NCBI GenBank assembly: GCA_015490675.1 | Contig: WFXI01000146.1 | Coordinates: forward strand, 1 to 14,187 | Direction: 5' to 3' | From: Hydrogenothermaceae bacterium | GTDB lineage: Bacteria > Aquificota > Aquificia > Aquificales > Hydrogenothermaceae | DNA: 14,187 nt | Shown: piece after piece, positions 1 to 6,000 of the stretch | Position numbering within the stretch: position 1 is the stretch's first letter | Layout: each line of letters begins with the position of its first letter | The notes under the pieces: model-generated | What the model was told of the DNA's origin: nothing | The model's input: only the letters and a program-made list of their open reading frames with translations | Database searches by the model: none | Position numbers and translations under genes: made by a program

Positions 1-2
1 AT

Positions 3-140
3 GAGGGTTTACACTCCTTTTTAAGAAGTAAGTTAGCTATGTTAAAAAGGAAAACAAAGGCTTATGCAAAATCTGTCAGAGCTTTATATAGGGCTTTGGC
101 TTTGGTGTTTATCAGGTGGAATTTATTATCTACTTATTAA
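3..140 (+). CDS. C-terminal end of an IS1-like transposase (cut by window start)
   Basis: The frame is open from the window edge to a TAA at 138-140 and encodes about 45 residues. The stretch HSFLRSKLAMLKRKTKAYAK follows the C-terminal pattern of IS1-type DDE transposases (LR-x2-L-x2-L-x-RKT-x2-Y/F-x-K/R-S), in which the catalytic glutamate lies just before the LR motif. Here a glutamate is the first visible residue. The catalytic core lies outside the window, so it is unknown whether the gene is intact. The insertion sequence seems to end near position 149, where a CRISPR leader copy begins in mid-sequence. An ATG at 39 could give a 33-aa peptide, but the similarity extends upstream of it. 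The family call rests on a short motif and is moderate. Confidence 0.5.
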   Translation, partial: EGLHSFLRSKLAMLKRKTKAYAKSVRALYRALALVFIRWNLLSTY

Positions 141-149
141 CTAAGTACC

Positions 150-360
150 CAACAATAGAGCCTGACGTCCTCAAAAAATCGTTATCCTTATTTTATGCGG
201 GTTTGCAGAGAGTTTCAACAAAAAATAACCCAAAAATGACCCCTCACCATGCAATTTGGGAACTTTTTTAAATCAAAAATCCCGCAAACCATTGATATTA
301 AACCCTGACAAAAGAGTTAATCCTTCAGTGAAAATTTGATAACGGTATTGTAAAATTTTT
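150..360 (-). repeat. Orphan, truncated CRISPR leader copy (leader 0)
   Basis: From about 150 to 360 the sequence closely matches the array-distal two thirds of leaders A and C, for example AACAATAGAGCCTGACGTCC, TCGTTATCCTTATTTTATGC and the tail AATTTGATAACGGTATTG. The array-proximal part is missing, including the -35/-10 promoter and the CTTGA/TCAAG inverted repeat. Transposase-tail sequence sits there instead. No CRISPR repeat adjoins it inside the window. The simplest reading is that an insertion sequence landed in a leader whose array lies to the left. No other gene is visible from 141 to 417. Confidence 0.8.
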
Positions 361-417
361 AAAGAGCTTAAAAATATTATTGTTTTTTTGATTTAAATCT
401 CTTAGATAGGTTGTCGA

Positions 418-1014
418 ATGGCTAAGAACAATACAGATGCCCTTTTAGAAAGGATAAAGAAAGAAAGTGATATCTTTAAAAAACATGTGCTTTTTTCTGT
501 TTGGATAACAGAAAAACTAAAAGAAAGAGGTAAAAATCTGCCTATAATTGTAGGTGGGTCTGCCGTTGAGATATATGCTTCTCCTTTTTACGTATCTGGA
601 GATATTGATTATGTCTTTCCAAATAGAGAAGAATTTGAAAAAGTAATATTTTCATCAGGAGTCTTTAAAAAACAGGGAAAAAACTATATATCCGATGAGC
701 TTGGTTTATTTATTGAATTAGTTGATTATAGATTAGGTGGTAGTCTATCAAAAGTCAGGAAGATAAAAGTTGAAATTGATGGAAAAGAATATACTATAAA
801 TGTGATTGGAATTGAGGACTTAATCATAGACAGGCTAAATGCCTGTGTTCATTGGAAATCTGAGAGCGACTGTGAAATGGCAAAAATATTGATTGAAGGA
901 TATGAAAAAGAGATAGATTTTGAATATCTTTTAAAAAGGGCAAAGGAAGAGTTATTAGAGGATAAACTTAGAGAATTGTTAAAGGAGTTAAAACTTGAAG
1001 ATAAAATTAGATGA
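418..1014 (+). CDS. Nucleotidyltransferase-fold protein (AbiEii/DUF6036-like), possible TA toxin
   Basis: This 198-aa protein has the hallmarks of the nucleotidyltransferase fold: a GGSA motif at residues 46-49, the metal-binding pair in SGDIDYV (D62, D64), and a possible third acidic residue at E100 in a following strand. The later segment IGIEDLIIDRLNA (about 127-139) matches the EDLI-x-DRL motif of AbiEii-like and DUF6036 nucleotidyltransferases. Many of these are toxins that modify RNA, or abortive-infection proteins. The C-terminus is a charged helical tail. The start is ATG with a weak AGG about 11 nt upstream. It overlaps the next gene by 20 nt, so the two are probably co-translated. 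It points away from leader 0, in an island rich in toxin-antitoxin genes. Whether it acts as toxin or antitoxin cannot be read from the sequence. Confidence 0.65.
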   Translation: MAKNNTDALLERIKKESDIFKKHVLFSVWITEKLKERGKNLPIIVGGSAVEIYASPFYVSGDIDYVFPNREEFEKVIFSSGVFKKQGKNYISDELGLFIELVDYRLGGSLSKVRKIKVEIDGKEYTINVIGIEDLIIDRLNACVHWKSESDCEMAKILIEGYEKEIDFEYLLKRAKEELLEDKLRELLKELKLEDKIR

Positions 1015-1177
1015 GTTAACAAAGGAAAGGATAGAAAAATATCTACAGCTAAAGAAAAAAGGATATAAACTGAAAAAAATAAAAAAATTCAGGGATAAAG
1101 AAAAATCAGAAGCTTACATTAAATTTATAGCTGAGCAAATTAAAAAGAAAAAAGATAAATTTAAAATAAAAATCTAA
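995..1177 (+). CDS. Small lysine-rich protein, partner of the upstream nucleotidyltransferase
   Basis: This encodes 60 aa, very rich in lysine, and looks entirely helical (DELTKERIEKYLQLKKKGYK in the N-terminal third). I recognise no family. The start is TTG, chosen because a strong AAAGGAG lies at 981-987 with a 7-nt gap. The start lies inside the end of the preceding gene, which suggests translational coupling and a shared function. By position it could be the second member of a toxin-antitoxin pair, with basic residues suited to binding RNA or DNA. That is inference from context only. It ends tail-to-tail with the leftward membrane-protein genes. Confidence 0.55.
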   Translation: MKIKLDELTKERIEKYLQLKKKGYKLKKIKKFRDKEKSEAYIKFIAEQIKKKKDKFKIKI

Positions 1178-1224
1178 AACAGAACTGATAAGTTTCTGAA
1201 AATGAAATATTTAGTTGCTTATTT

Positions 1225-1341
1225 TTATACTTTTTTAATGGTAGATTTATACGTATCCCATGTTTTCCATATCATAGCTCCAAAGCTAACTATTAGAATT
1301 ATTCCTATTATCCATACTAAAATTAAAAGTAAAGTTTCCAT
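1225..1341 (-). CDS. 38-aa single-pass membrane protein
   Basis: This is a short gene starting at an ATG (1339-1341). AGGTGG lies about 6 nt upstream, and the stop of the preceding gene is only 2 nt away. The product begins METLLLILVWIIGIILIVSF, a single hydrophobic helix (about residues 4-24), followed by a short polar tail ending in KKV. Spacing and ribosome binding site suggest it is translated from the same mRNA as the 85-aa protein upstream. The pair resembles small holin-like or membrane-acting toxin sets, but I recognise no family. It is the last gene in the cargo operon beyond CRISPR array A. Confidence 0.5.
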   Translation of the reverse strand: METLLLILVWIIGIILIVSFGAMIWKTWDTYKSTIKKV

Positions 1342-1343
1342 TA

Positions 1344-1601
1344 TTACCACCTTTTCTTTAATTGTTCTAATTCTATCCAAATTACCAAAGTTCCAACAAT
1401 GATAAAAGCCAACAAAAACAAACCGATACTTATTAAAGATATTATTAACATTTGATAATTTTCAAAATTAACAATTAAAGTTCCGATTCCACCACCTAAA
1501 CCTAATATTAGCAAAATTAAACTTCTTATTTGACCTTCTAAAACTTTGGCTTTTTCTATATTTAATTTTTTGAATTCTACATCTTCTGTTTTCTTTTCCA
1601 T
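1344..1601 (-). CDS. 85-aa protein with two membrane segments
   Basis: A charged N-terminal region of about 25 residues (EKKTEDVEFKKLNIEKAKV) is followed by two hydrophobic stretches, around residues 27-45 and 52-75. The second runs into a basic end, LEQLKKRW. The ATG at 1601 has a modest GAGAT ahead of it. The gene lies 55 nt beyond the leader-distal end of CRISPR array A on the same strand, and I see no terminator between them, so array transcription could reach it. No family is recognised. A small membrane toxin, holin-like protein or membrane anchor are all possible. Confidence 0.6.
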   Translation of the reverse strand: MEKKTEDVEFKKLNIEKAKVLEGQIRSLILLILGLGGGIGTLIVNFENYQMLIISLISIGLFLLAFIIVGTLVIWIELEQLKKRW

Positions 1602-1656
1602 TGATCTCTATAACTAATTTTTAATACTTAATATAAAGATACATCAAAAAATTGTA

Positions 1657-1908
1657 AAACCAATGCCCTTAGAAAGTCGGGACAGTACAAGGTAAGCCTT
1701 GAAGTCTCAGTGAGCAGGGAGTAGTGTTCGTCGCAATGCCCGTAGAAAGTCGGGACAGTACGAGTTAGCGGAGAGCACAATAGACAGACTTATAAAGATA
1801 TGTCGCAATGCCCTTAAGAAGTCGGGACAGTGCAAGAAAAACACAAAGGTAACTGAAGAACTTGGAAAAAAGAGTCGCAATGCCCTTAAGAAGTCGGGAC
1901 AGTGCAAG
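1657..1908 (-). CRISPR. CRISPR array A: 4 repeats, 3 spacers
   Basis: Repeats of 35 nt lie at 1657-1691, 1730-1764, 1802-1836 and 1874-1908. Spacers are 38, 37 and 37 nt. The plus-strand repeat begins GTCGCAATGCCCTTAAGAAG and ends TCGGGACAGTGCAAG (subfamily 1). The two repeats farthest from the leader are degenerate: the first lacks GTCGC, and both read AGAAAG and ACAGTAC. The decay places the old end on the left and the leader on the right, so transcription is on the minus strand. A crRNA would then start with the 8-nt handle ATTGCGAC. All three spacers have an open frame on the plus strand. Confidence 0.95.
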
Positions 1909-2204
1909 GGAACCTCGCAAGTTCTTGATAAAAGCCATATTCAAAATGTCAAGTAGCCGAATTTTCTACAGATTATACCTTAAATCTCTCTAATGTGCAA
2001 CAATAGAGCCTGACGTCCTCAAAAAATCGTTATCCTTATTTTATGCGGATTTGCAGGGAGTTTCAACAAAAAATAACCCAAAAATGACCCCTCACCATGC
2101 GATTTTGGAACTTTTTTTGACCAAAAACCCCGCAAACCATTTATATTAAACCCTGACAAAAGACTTAACCTTTCGGTGAAAATTTGATAATGGTATTGTC
2201 AGAT
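1909..2204 (-). promoter_or_regulatory. CRISPR leader A
   Basis: This is a gene-free AT-rich stretch directly beside the intact end of array A. It is nearly identical over its length to leader C, with partial copies at leaders B and 0 and a diverged copy at D. It holds a CTTGA/TCAAG inverted repeat 15 nt from the repeat (1924-1928 and 1949-1953), the array promoter, and a long conserved distal part ending in GGTATTGTCAGATTT. The stop codon of the adjacent ATPase gene (2205-2207) lies within this last motif, so leader and cargo touch without a gap. Confidence 0.85.
1972..2000 (-). promoter_or_regulatory. Promoter of CRISPR array A
   Basis: On the minus strand, TTGCAC (1995-2000) and a perfect TATAAT (1972-1977) are separated by exactly 17 nt, the sigma-70 ideal. 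Transcription would start near 1965 and enter array A after about 57 nt. The same elements with the same spacing occur in leaders B and C. Confidence 0.75.
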
Positions 2205-3404
2205 TTAATACAGAAAACCAAAAAGCCATAGTGGTATCTTGTTTCCAGTTCCAACTTCAATATCATCAACAGCTAAGAAACTATTTTTTACATTCTTTAT
2301 TTGATTTTGTTTTTTACTTTTTCCACCAACTTCAAGAGTGTATTTCCCATCAATTCTTATATCACCTTTTTTAGGATATTCAATATTATGATTTTCCCTT
2401 AGCATTGACATTATGAAAGTCTCTCTGATTATTCCAATTTTTGGATTTCCACAGTAGCAATAGTTTAGATTTGTGTTGTTCATATATATTTTCTCTGGCT
2501 TTGTAAAAATTCTGTCTCCTTTTTGAGAGGATTTTAAGATAAAAAGGATATCTCCTCGATGCAGGTACTCTATATATTTGTATAGTGTAGCCCTGTTTAT
2601 TTCTATTTTTTGAGCTAATTTTGACAGGTTTAATTCATACGGTTCTGAAATACATATTAGCTTGACCAATTTTTTTAGCTTTATTAAATTCTCAACTTCT
2701 ATATTAAACACAAAGGGCAAATCTGTTTCTATGACTGTATTTATTATTTGCTCTAATTTTATGTAGTACGTTTCCGGATTTTCAAAATAAAATGGATAAA
2801 AGCCTTTTTGTAAGTATTCCTTCCAGTGTTCCAGTGGTTTTAATATCTTTAAAATCTCATAGGATATCTCTATGTGATTTTCTAAAATTTCCTCTAATGT
2901 ATAACTCTTTAAAGAAACCCCAAGTTTTAGCTCTAAGAACTCTCTATAAGACAATCCGTTTACTTTGTATATGGTAGCTCTCCGGCTTAAATCTGTTTTA
3001 GAGTGTTCTAACCTGATAGCAGATGAACCGGAAAATAAAACTTTTATGTTTAGAAAATCATATATCTGTTTTAAGTGTTTTTCAAAATTTTTATACTTAT
3101 GGATTTCATCTACTACCAGAATTTCTCCACCGATACTTTCGAAATATTTTGCAAATTCAAATAACGATACATCGCTAAACTCTATGCTGTCTGCTGATAT
3201 GTATAGCTTTTTTGAAACCGGTAATTTATTTTCTTTTAAAAACTGTAAAAGAAATGTGGTTTTTCCTACTCCTCGTGCTCCAATAATGCCAATGAGTTTA
3301 TCGTTTAGGTTTATCTTTTGGTAAAAATACCGTTTGTATTTGATATTGAATCTGGCAAGTAAACTTATAAATCTTTCTTGAAAAAGATTAAAAATGTTCT
3401 CCAT
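2205..3404 (-). CDS. AAA-type ATPase with DUF4143-like C-terminal region
   Basis: This protein of about 399 aa belongs to the archaeal/bacterial ATPases with an AAA_14 core and a DUF4143-type C-terminus. Walker A is GARGVGKTT (about residues 42-50), Walker B is EILVVDEIHK (about 95), and a sensor-like LFSGSSAIRLE follows. GLSYREFLEL is typical of the family. The middle carries a helix-turn-helix-like segment (LAQKIEINRATLYKYIEYLH), and the end resembles a nuclease-like or DUF4143 domain. The biological role is poorly known, and members are common in genomic islands. I chose the ATG at 3404 over the in-frame TTG at 3413 because a TATAAT at 3414-3419 puts the transcript start near 3407, implying an almost leaderless mRNA. 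The stop lies inside leader A. The gene is the cargo downstream of array B. Confidence 0.8.
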   Translation of the reverse strand: MENIFNLFQERFISLLARFNIKYKRYFYQKINLNDKLIGIIGARGVGKTTFLLQFLKENKLPVSKKLYISADSIEFSDVSLFEFAKYFESIGGEILVVDEIHKYKNFEKHLKQIYDFLNIKVLFSGSSAIRLEHSKTDLSRRATIYKVNGLSYREFLELKLGVSLKSYTLEEILENHIEISYEILKILKPLEHWKEYLQKGFYPFYFENPETYYIKLEQIINTVIETDLPFVFNIEVENLIKLKKLVKLICISEPYELNLSKLAQKIEINRATLYKYIEYLHRGDILFILKSSQKGDRIFTKPEKIYMNNTNLNYCYCGNPKIGIIRETFIMSMLRENHNIEYPKKGDIRIDGKYTLEVGGKSKKQNQIKNVKNSFLAVDDIEVGTGNKIPLWLFGFLY

Positions 3405-3413
3405 AATAAACAA

Positions 3414-3447
3414 ATTATATCAAATTTTGTTTAACGTAGTAAACAAA
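3414..3447 (-). promoter_or_regulatory. ATPase promoter with palindromic operator candidate
   Basis: A perfect TATAAT lies on the minus strand at 3414-3419. Just upstream is an exact 8-bp inverted repeat, TTTGTTTA-ACGTAG-TAAACAAA (3426-3433 and 3440-3447), covering the -35 region and spacer. A protein bound there would block RNA polymerase. The -35 hexamer itself is poor. The ATPase carries a helix-turn-helix-like segment, so self-control is possible, but this is inference. Confidence 0.5.
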
Positions 3448-3476
3448 CGGCTATAGGTTTATATAGATACTTAGGG

Positions 3477-3584
3477 TTAGTAACGCCCTTAAGAAGTCGG
3501 GACAATGCAAGTTAAAAGAAATGGGGGAACATGTTAGGGCATTAGTAGAGTCGCAATACCCTTAAAAAGTCGGGTTAATGCGAG
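3477..3584 (-). CRISPR. CRISPR array B: 2 degenerate repeats, 1 spacer
   Basis: Two repeats at 3477-3511 and 3550-3584 flank one 38-nt spacer (3512-3549). The first lacks the GTCGCAAT start (GTTAGTAACGCCC instead). The second is altered inside (AATACCCTTAAAAAG) and near the end (GGGTTAATGCGAG), even though it is the leader-adjacent copy, which is usually the best kept. The array is on the minus strand with leader B to the right. The decay suggests it no longer gains spacers, but the promoter in its leader is intact, so one crRNA-like RNA may still be made. It sits between the ATPase gene and VapBC. Confidence 0.9.
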
Positions 3585-3785
3585 TGAACCTATGCGACCC
3601 TTGATAAAAGCCATATTCAAAATGTCAAGTAGCCGAATTTTCTACAAATTATACCTTGAATCTCTCTAATATGCAACAATAAAGCCTGACAAGGTCAAAA
3701 AATCGTTATCCTTATTTTATGCGGATTTGCAGGAAATTTTAACGAAAAATAACCTAAAATTTACCCCTCACTATGCAATAATTAC
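3585..3785 (-). promoter_or_regulatory. CRISPR leader B (truncated)
   Basis: This leader matches A and C from the repeat junction to about 3780 (CACTATGCAAT), then stops matching. About 100 nt of the conserved distal part is missing, and the end of the vapC gene follows at 3798. The CTTGA/TCAAG inverted repeat (3600-3604 and 3625-3629) and the promoter are retained. The truncation point marks a past recombination or deletion at the leader/cargo boundary. Confidence 0.8.
3648..3676 (-). promoter_or_regulatory. Promoter of CRISPR array B
   Basis: On the minus strand, TTGCAT (3671-3676) and TATAAT (3648-3653) are 17 nt apart, equivalent to the promoters of leaders A and C. Only one -35 base differs. 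The single-spacer array B should therefore still be transcribed. Confidence 0.7.
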
Positions 3786-3797
3786 CAGTTTTAAACT

Positions 3798-4220
3798 TTA
3801 TCGTTCTATTATCCTTATTAATTCATCTGTTGTTAATATTTTCGAGAAGCCTTTTTCTCTTAATTTATTTGCCAATTTTTTATCGTTTGTCCATAAATAT
3901 GCATCAAGTTCAAGTGCTAAAGCTACATATGGTGTGTCTTTTTCATCTATATCTCTACAAAGATTATAAGCTTTTTTTATATTTGTTTTTCTTAGAGCAA
4001 TTTTGGGAATTATTGTAATTTTTTCAAAAATTTTAAAAATTATTTCTTTCATCTTTTGTGTATTTGATACTTTTTTTAAAATTCTTTTTTCATATTTTTC
4101 AATCTCAATAAATATGAAATCTGGAGCATAGGCATCAATATTATTTAGTATTTTTAAGTAAACAGGGTTTCCTTTTATAAGTGAAGAGAAAATAATATTT
4201 GCATCAACAACAACTCTCAT
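3798..4220 (-). CDS. VapC-like PIN-domain ribonuclease toxin
   Basis: This is a 140-aa PIN domain, the metal-dependent RNase fold of VapC toxins. The acidic residues are visible: D6 in VVVDANI, E39 in FIFIEIE, D95 in EKDTPYVALAL, and D113 in TNDKKLANK. The KDTPYVALALEL and WTNDKKL motifs are typical of the PIN_2-like branch. Length matches the family. The ATG overlaps the end of the antitoxin gene by 4 nt (ATGA), the usual VapBC layout. It presumably cleaves RNA when freed from its antitoxin. Its 3' end abuts the truncated edge of leader B. The gene belongs to the cargo operon downstream of CRISPR array C. Confidence 0.88.
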   Translation of the reverse strand: MRVVVDANIIFSSLIKGNPVYLKILNNIDAYAPDFIFIEIEKYEKRILKKVSNTQKMKEIIFKIFEKITIIPKIALRKTNIKKAYNLCRDIDEKDTPYVALALELDAYLWTNDKKLANKLREKGFSKILTTDELIRIIER

Positions 4221-4444
4221 TCTAATTCAAGACCTTTTTTATATTCATGCCAAGCTTCCTGTCTGCTTTTTTCCACTTCTTGCCAGTATTCCTCTTCAGA
4301 AAACACTTGTTTTATCTCTTTTGATAGTTCTTTTATGTCTTTTTCTAATTTTAAAAATTGTAAATATTCTTCTATTTTCTTTTTAAATGTCTCTTTTCCT
4401 AATTCATAAATTTCTTCATCTGGTACTTCTATTGTTAGTTTCAT
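4217..4444 (-). CDS. Antitoxin of the VapC-like toxin
   Basis: This 75-aa acidic protein starts MKLTIEVPDEEIYELG, a strand-plus-helix opening seen in ribbon-helix-helix or UPF0175-like antitoxins. A long charged helix and an acidic tail (KKGLELE) follow and probably wrap the toxin. It directly precedes and overlaps the PIN gene. GAGGTAG lies about 8 nt before the ATG. A TATAAT on the minus strand at 4495-4500 is a likely -10, without a good -35. Such antitoxins usually repress their own operon, but no clear operator is seen. The exact antitoxin family is unsure. Confidence 0.75.
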   Translation of the reverse strand: MKLTIEVPDEEIYELGKETFKKKIEEYLQFLKLEKDIKELSKEIKQVFSEEEYWQEVEKSRQEAWHEYKKGLELE

Positions 4445-4666
4445 TAGTATCTACCTCATAAAATCAAATTTCTCTATATTCCTATCCTTAAAATATTATA
4501 AGTTTCTTCAAAAATTTCACCAGTGAGCTTTTTTAGTGGATTTTTTTAAGTTTTCTACTTATCCAAAAGGTAAAGGGTTTATAGATATTTATAGGTATAT
4601 GTCAATAAAAATTTTCTTGGTTGGCTAAAGTTAAAACTTCAAGTTTCTTGTATTAATAGATTTTAT

Positions 4667-4775
4667 TTCACAATGCCCTTAAGAAGTCGGGACAGTGCAA
4701 GAAATTGCCTTTAAAAAAATAAACCATAGGAGGTAGTAAAGTCGCAATGCCCTTAAGAAGTCGGGACAATGCAGG
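4667..4775 (-). CRISPR. CRISPR array C: 2 repeats, 1 spacer
   Basis: Repeats at 4667-4701 (first five bases degenerate, TTCAC) and 4741-4775 (ends AATGCAGG) flank one 39-nt spacer (4702-4740). On the plus strand the spacer ends CATAGGAGGTAGTAAA. It contains a ribosome-binding-site-like AGGAGG just after an in-frame TAA, as in a gene junction. The array is read on the minus strand from leader C toward vapBC. Between the array and the antitoxin start lie about 220 nt with no gene and no obvious terminator. Confidence 0.92.
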
Positions 4776-5075
4776 TGAACCTCTACGACCCTTGATTTAA
4801 GCCATATTCACAATGTCAAGTAGCCAAATTTTCTACAAATTATACCTTAAATCTCTCTAATGTGCAACAATAAAGCCTGACGCCCTTAAAAAATCGTTAT
4901 CCTTATTTTATGCGGATTTGCAGGGAATTTCAATAAAAAATAGCCCAAAAATGACCTCTCACCATGCAATTTTGGAACTTTTTTAAATTGAAAATCCCGA
5001 AAACCCTTGATATTAAACCCTGACAAAAGAGTTAATCCTTCAGTAAAAATTTGATAGTGGTATTATTAGATTTTT
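4776..5075 (-). promoter_or_regulatory. CRISPR leader C
   Basis: This is a full-length leader, close to leader A throughout. The CTTGA/TCAAG inverted repeat is at 4791-4795 and 4816-4820, 15 nt from the first repeat. The promoter and the distal conserved block ending near TTATTAGATTT follow. No open frame of note occurs. About 85 nt separate it from the HEPN gene stop. Confidence 0.85.
4839..4867 (-). promoter_or_regulatory. Promoter of CRISPR array C
   Basis: On the minus strand, TTGCAC (4862-4867) and TATAAT (4839-4844) are separated by 17 nt, identical to leader A. It would drive leftward transcription through the one-spacer array toward vapBC. Confidence 0.75.
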
Positions 5076-5077
5076 CC

Positions 5078-5101
5078 AAAAGGAACAGATGAAATCCTTT
5101 T
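5078..5101 (-). terminator. Weak hairpin after the MNT/HEPN operon
   Basis: AAAAGG (5078-5083) and CCTTTT (5096-5101) form a 6-bp stem with a 12-nt loop between the HEPN stop and leader C. The stem is AT-rich. On the minus strand it ends in a short T run only, so intrinsic termination is doubtful. Confidence 0.25.
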
Positions 5102-5160
5102 AACCTAATTTTTTTCTTATGGAGCTTCAGCTACATAATTGAAAGAAAAATGCCCTAAGT

Positions 5161-5574
5161 TCACTTATTTGATATTATTTTTATTTCTTTCTCTATTATA
5201 AGTTTCATCTTTTCCAAAAAATCTTCAGTTTCTTTAATTAGGGTTTCAACTTCACTTTTTTCAAAAGATGGATTAGGTGTATAGTCTGCTTCTTCTCTTA
5301 AGTAGTAAAGTTTGTTATAAAGCTTTCCATAGTGTTTATCTAATAAACCTTCTTTAATTACTTTCCTGAAAAAGAAAGCTTTTACTCCACTGTGTTTATT
5401 AAATTTCTCCTTTTCTAATGTTAAATATGCTAACACCATATAAAATGCAGCATAATAAAGTCTGTCTAATGATGATTCGAAAAATCCTCCCTTAAAGTCG
5501 TGTTTAGCAGTTTCTAATGTTCTGTATGCTTTTTTTATCCAATATTTAGCAATCTCTAAATTTTCATTATTCAA
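5161..5574 (-). CDS. HEPN-domain protein (UPF0332-like), toxin of MNT/HEPN pair
   Basis: This 137-aa all-helical protein has the HEPN signature of an N-terminal helix with AKYWIKKAYRTLETAK (residues 9-24) and ESSLDRLYYAAFYMVLAYL (33-51). KHSGV follows at 60-64, and then YLREEADY at 91-98, the R-x3-ADY motif of the UPF0332 branch. HEPN toxins of MNT/HEPN pairs are RNases or targets of the partner nucleotidyltransferase. The classic R-x4-6-H motif is not obvious, so catalysis is uncertain. The start overlaps the MNT gene by 4 nt. The gene is the second in the cargo operon beyond CRISPR array D. Confidence 0.82.
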   Translation of the reverse strand: MNNENLEIAKYWIKKAYRTLETAKHDFKGGFFESSLDRLYYAAFYMVLAYLTLEKEKFNKHSGVKAFFFRKVIKEGLLDKHYGKLYNKLYYLREEADYTPNPSFEKSEVETLIKETEDFLEKMKLIIEKEIKIISNK

Positions 5575-5921
5575 ACAAGCAAACCTTCTTTTTTTATATT
5601 TTCATAATACAGGGAGCCTTTAAAAAGATTTGATTTTTTATATTTCTCTTCACTAATAATAATTAGTCCAAAGACTACATCGTATTTTAATTCGATTTCT
5701 GTAGCTATATCGATTATTTTATATTTTAGTTTTTTATTGAGATTTGGAACAATGATTAAAAGGTCTATATCACTTTCTTTGTCAAAAGAACCTTTGGCTT
5801 TTGAGCCGTAAAGTATGATTTTCACATTAGGAACTAACTTTAAAATTTCCTTCTTTAGCTCATATATTGCTTTTACTTCTGTATTTGTAAGATATGTAAA
5901 GATATCCTTTTTAATTTTCAT
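5571..5921 (-). CDS. MNT-type minimal nucleotidyltransferase, antitoxin of MNT/HEPN pair
   Basis: This 116-aa minimal nucleotidyltransferase carries LYGSKAKGSFDKESDIDLLI (residues 37-56). The GS-x3-G motif and the metal-binding D51 and D53 are all present. Related MntA proteins neutralise the HEPN partner by AMP transfer to a tyrosine near its active site. Whether that happens here is inference, though the partner has a DY in its motif (Y98). AAGGTAG lies about 6 nt before the ATG. The promoter sits just left of CRISPR array D on the same strand, so pre-crRNA read-through could also express it. Confidence 0.85.
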   Translation of the reverse strand: MKIKKDIFTYLTNTEVKAIYELKKEILKLVPNVKIILYGSKAKGSFDKESDIDLLIIVPNLNKKLKYKIIDIATEIELKYDVVFGLIIISEEKYKKSNLFKGSLYYENIKKEGLLV

Positions 5922-5966
5922 GAATTCTACCTTAAAAATTTTAAACTTTTAATAAAACTAATTAAT

Positions 5967-5995
5967 ACTATAAGGATGATTCAAAAAATCTGCAA
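5967..5995 (-). promoter_or_regulatory. Promoter of the MNT/HEPN operon
   Basis: On the minus strand, TTGCAG (5990-5995) and TATAGT (5967-5972) are spaced by 17 nt, giving a start near 5960, about 40 nt ahead of the MNT start codon. It lies immediately after the leader-distal end of array D, so the operon has its own promoter as well as any read-through from the array. Confidence 0.55.
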
Positions 5996-6000
5996 ATTCT

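Noticed and set aside
2792..3324. Rightward open frames opposite the ATPase gene
   Set aside because: They lie antisense to a protein with clear Walker motifs and have no ribosome binding site or recognisable content.
3451..4606. Loosely similar GGTTTATA...TAGG sequences left of arrays B and C
   Set aside because: The match is short, AT-rich and with different spacing. It is not convincing as a conserved array-end element.
4726..4740. Similarity of the array C spacer (GGAGGTAG) to the vapB 5' region (GAGGTAG)
   Set aside because: Both are ribosome-binding-site sequences. The match is about 7 nt and not evidence of a regulatory guide.
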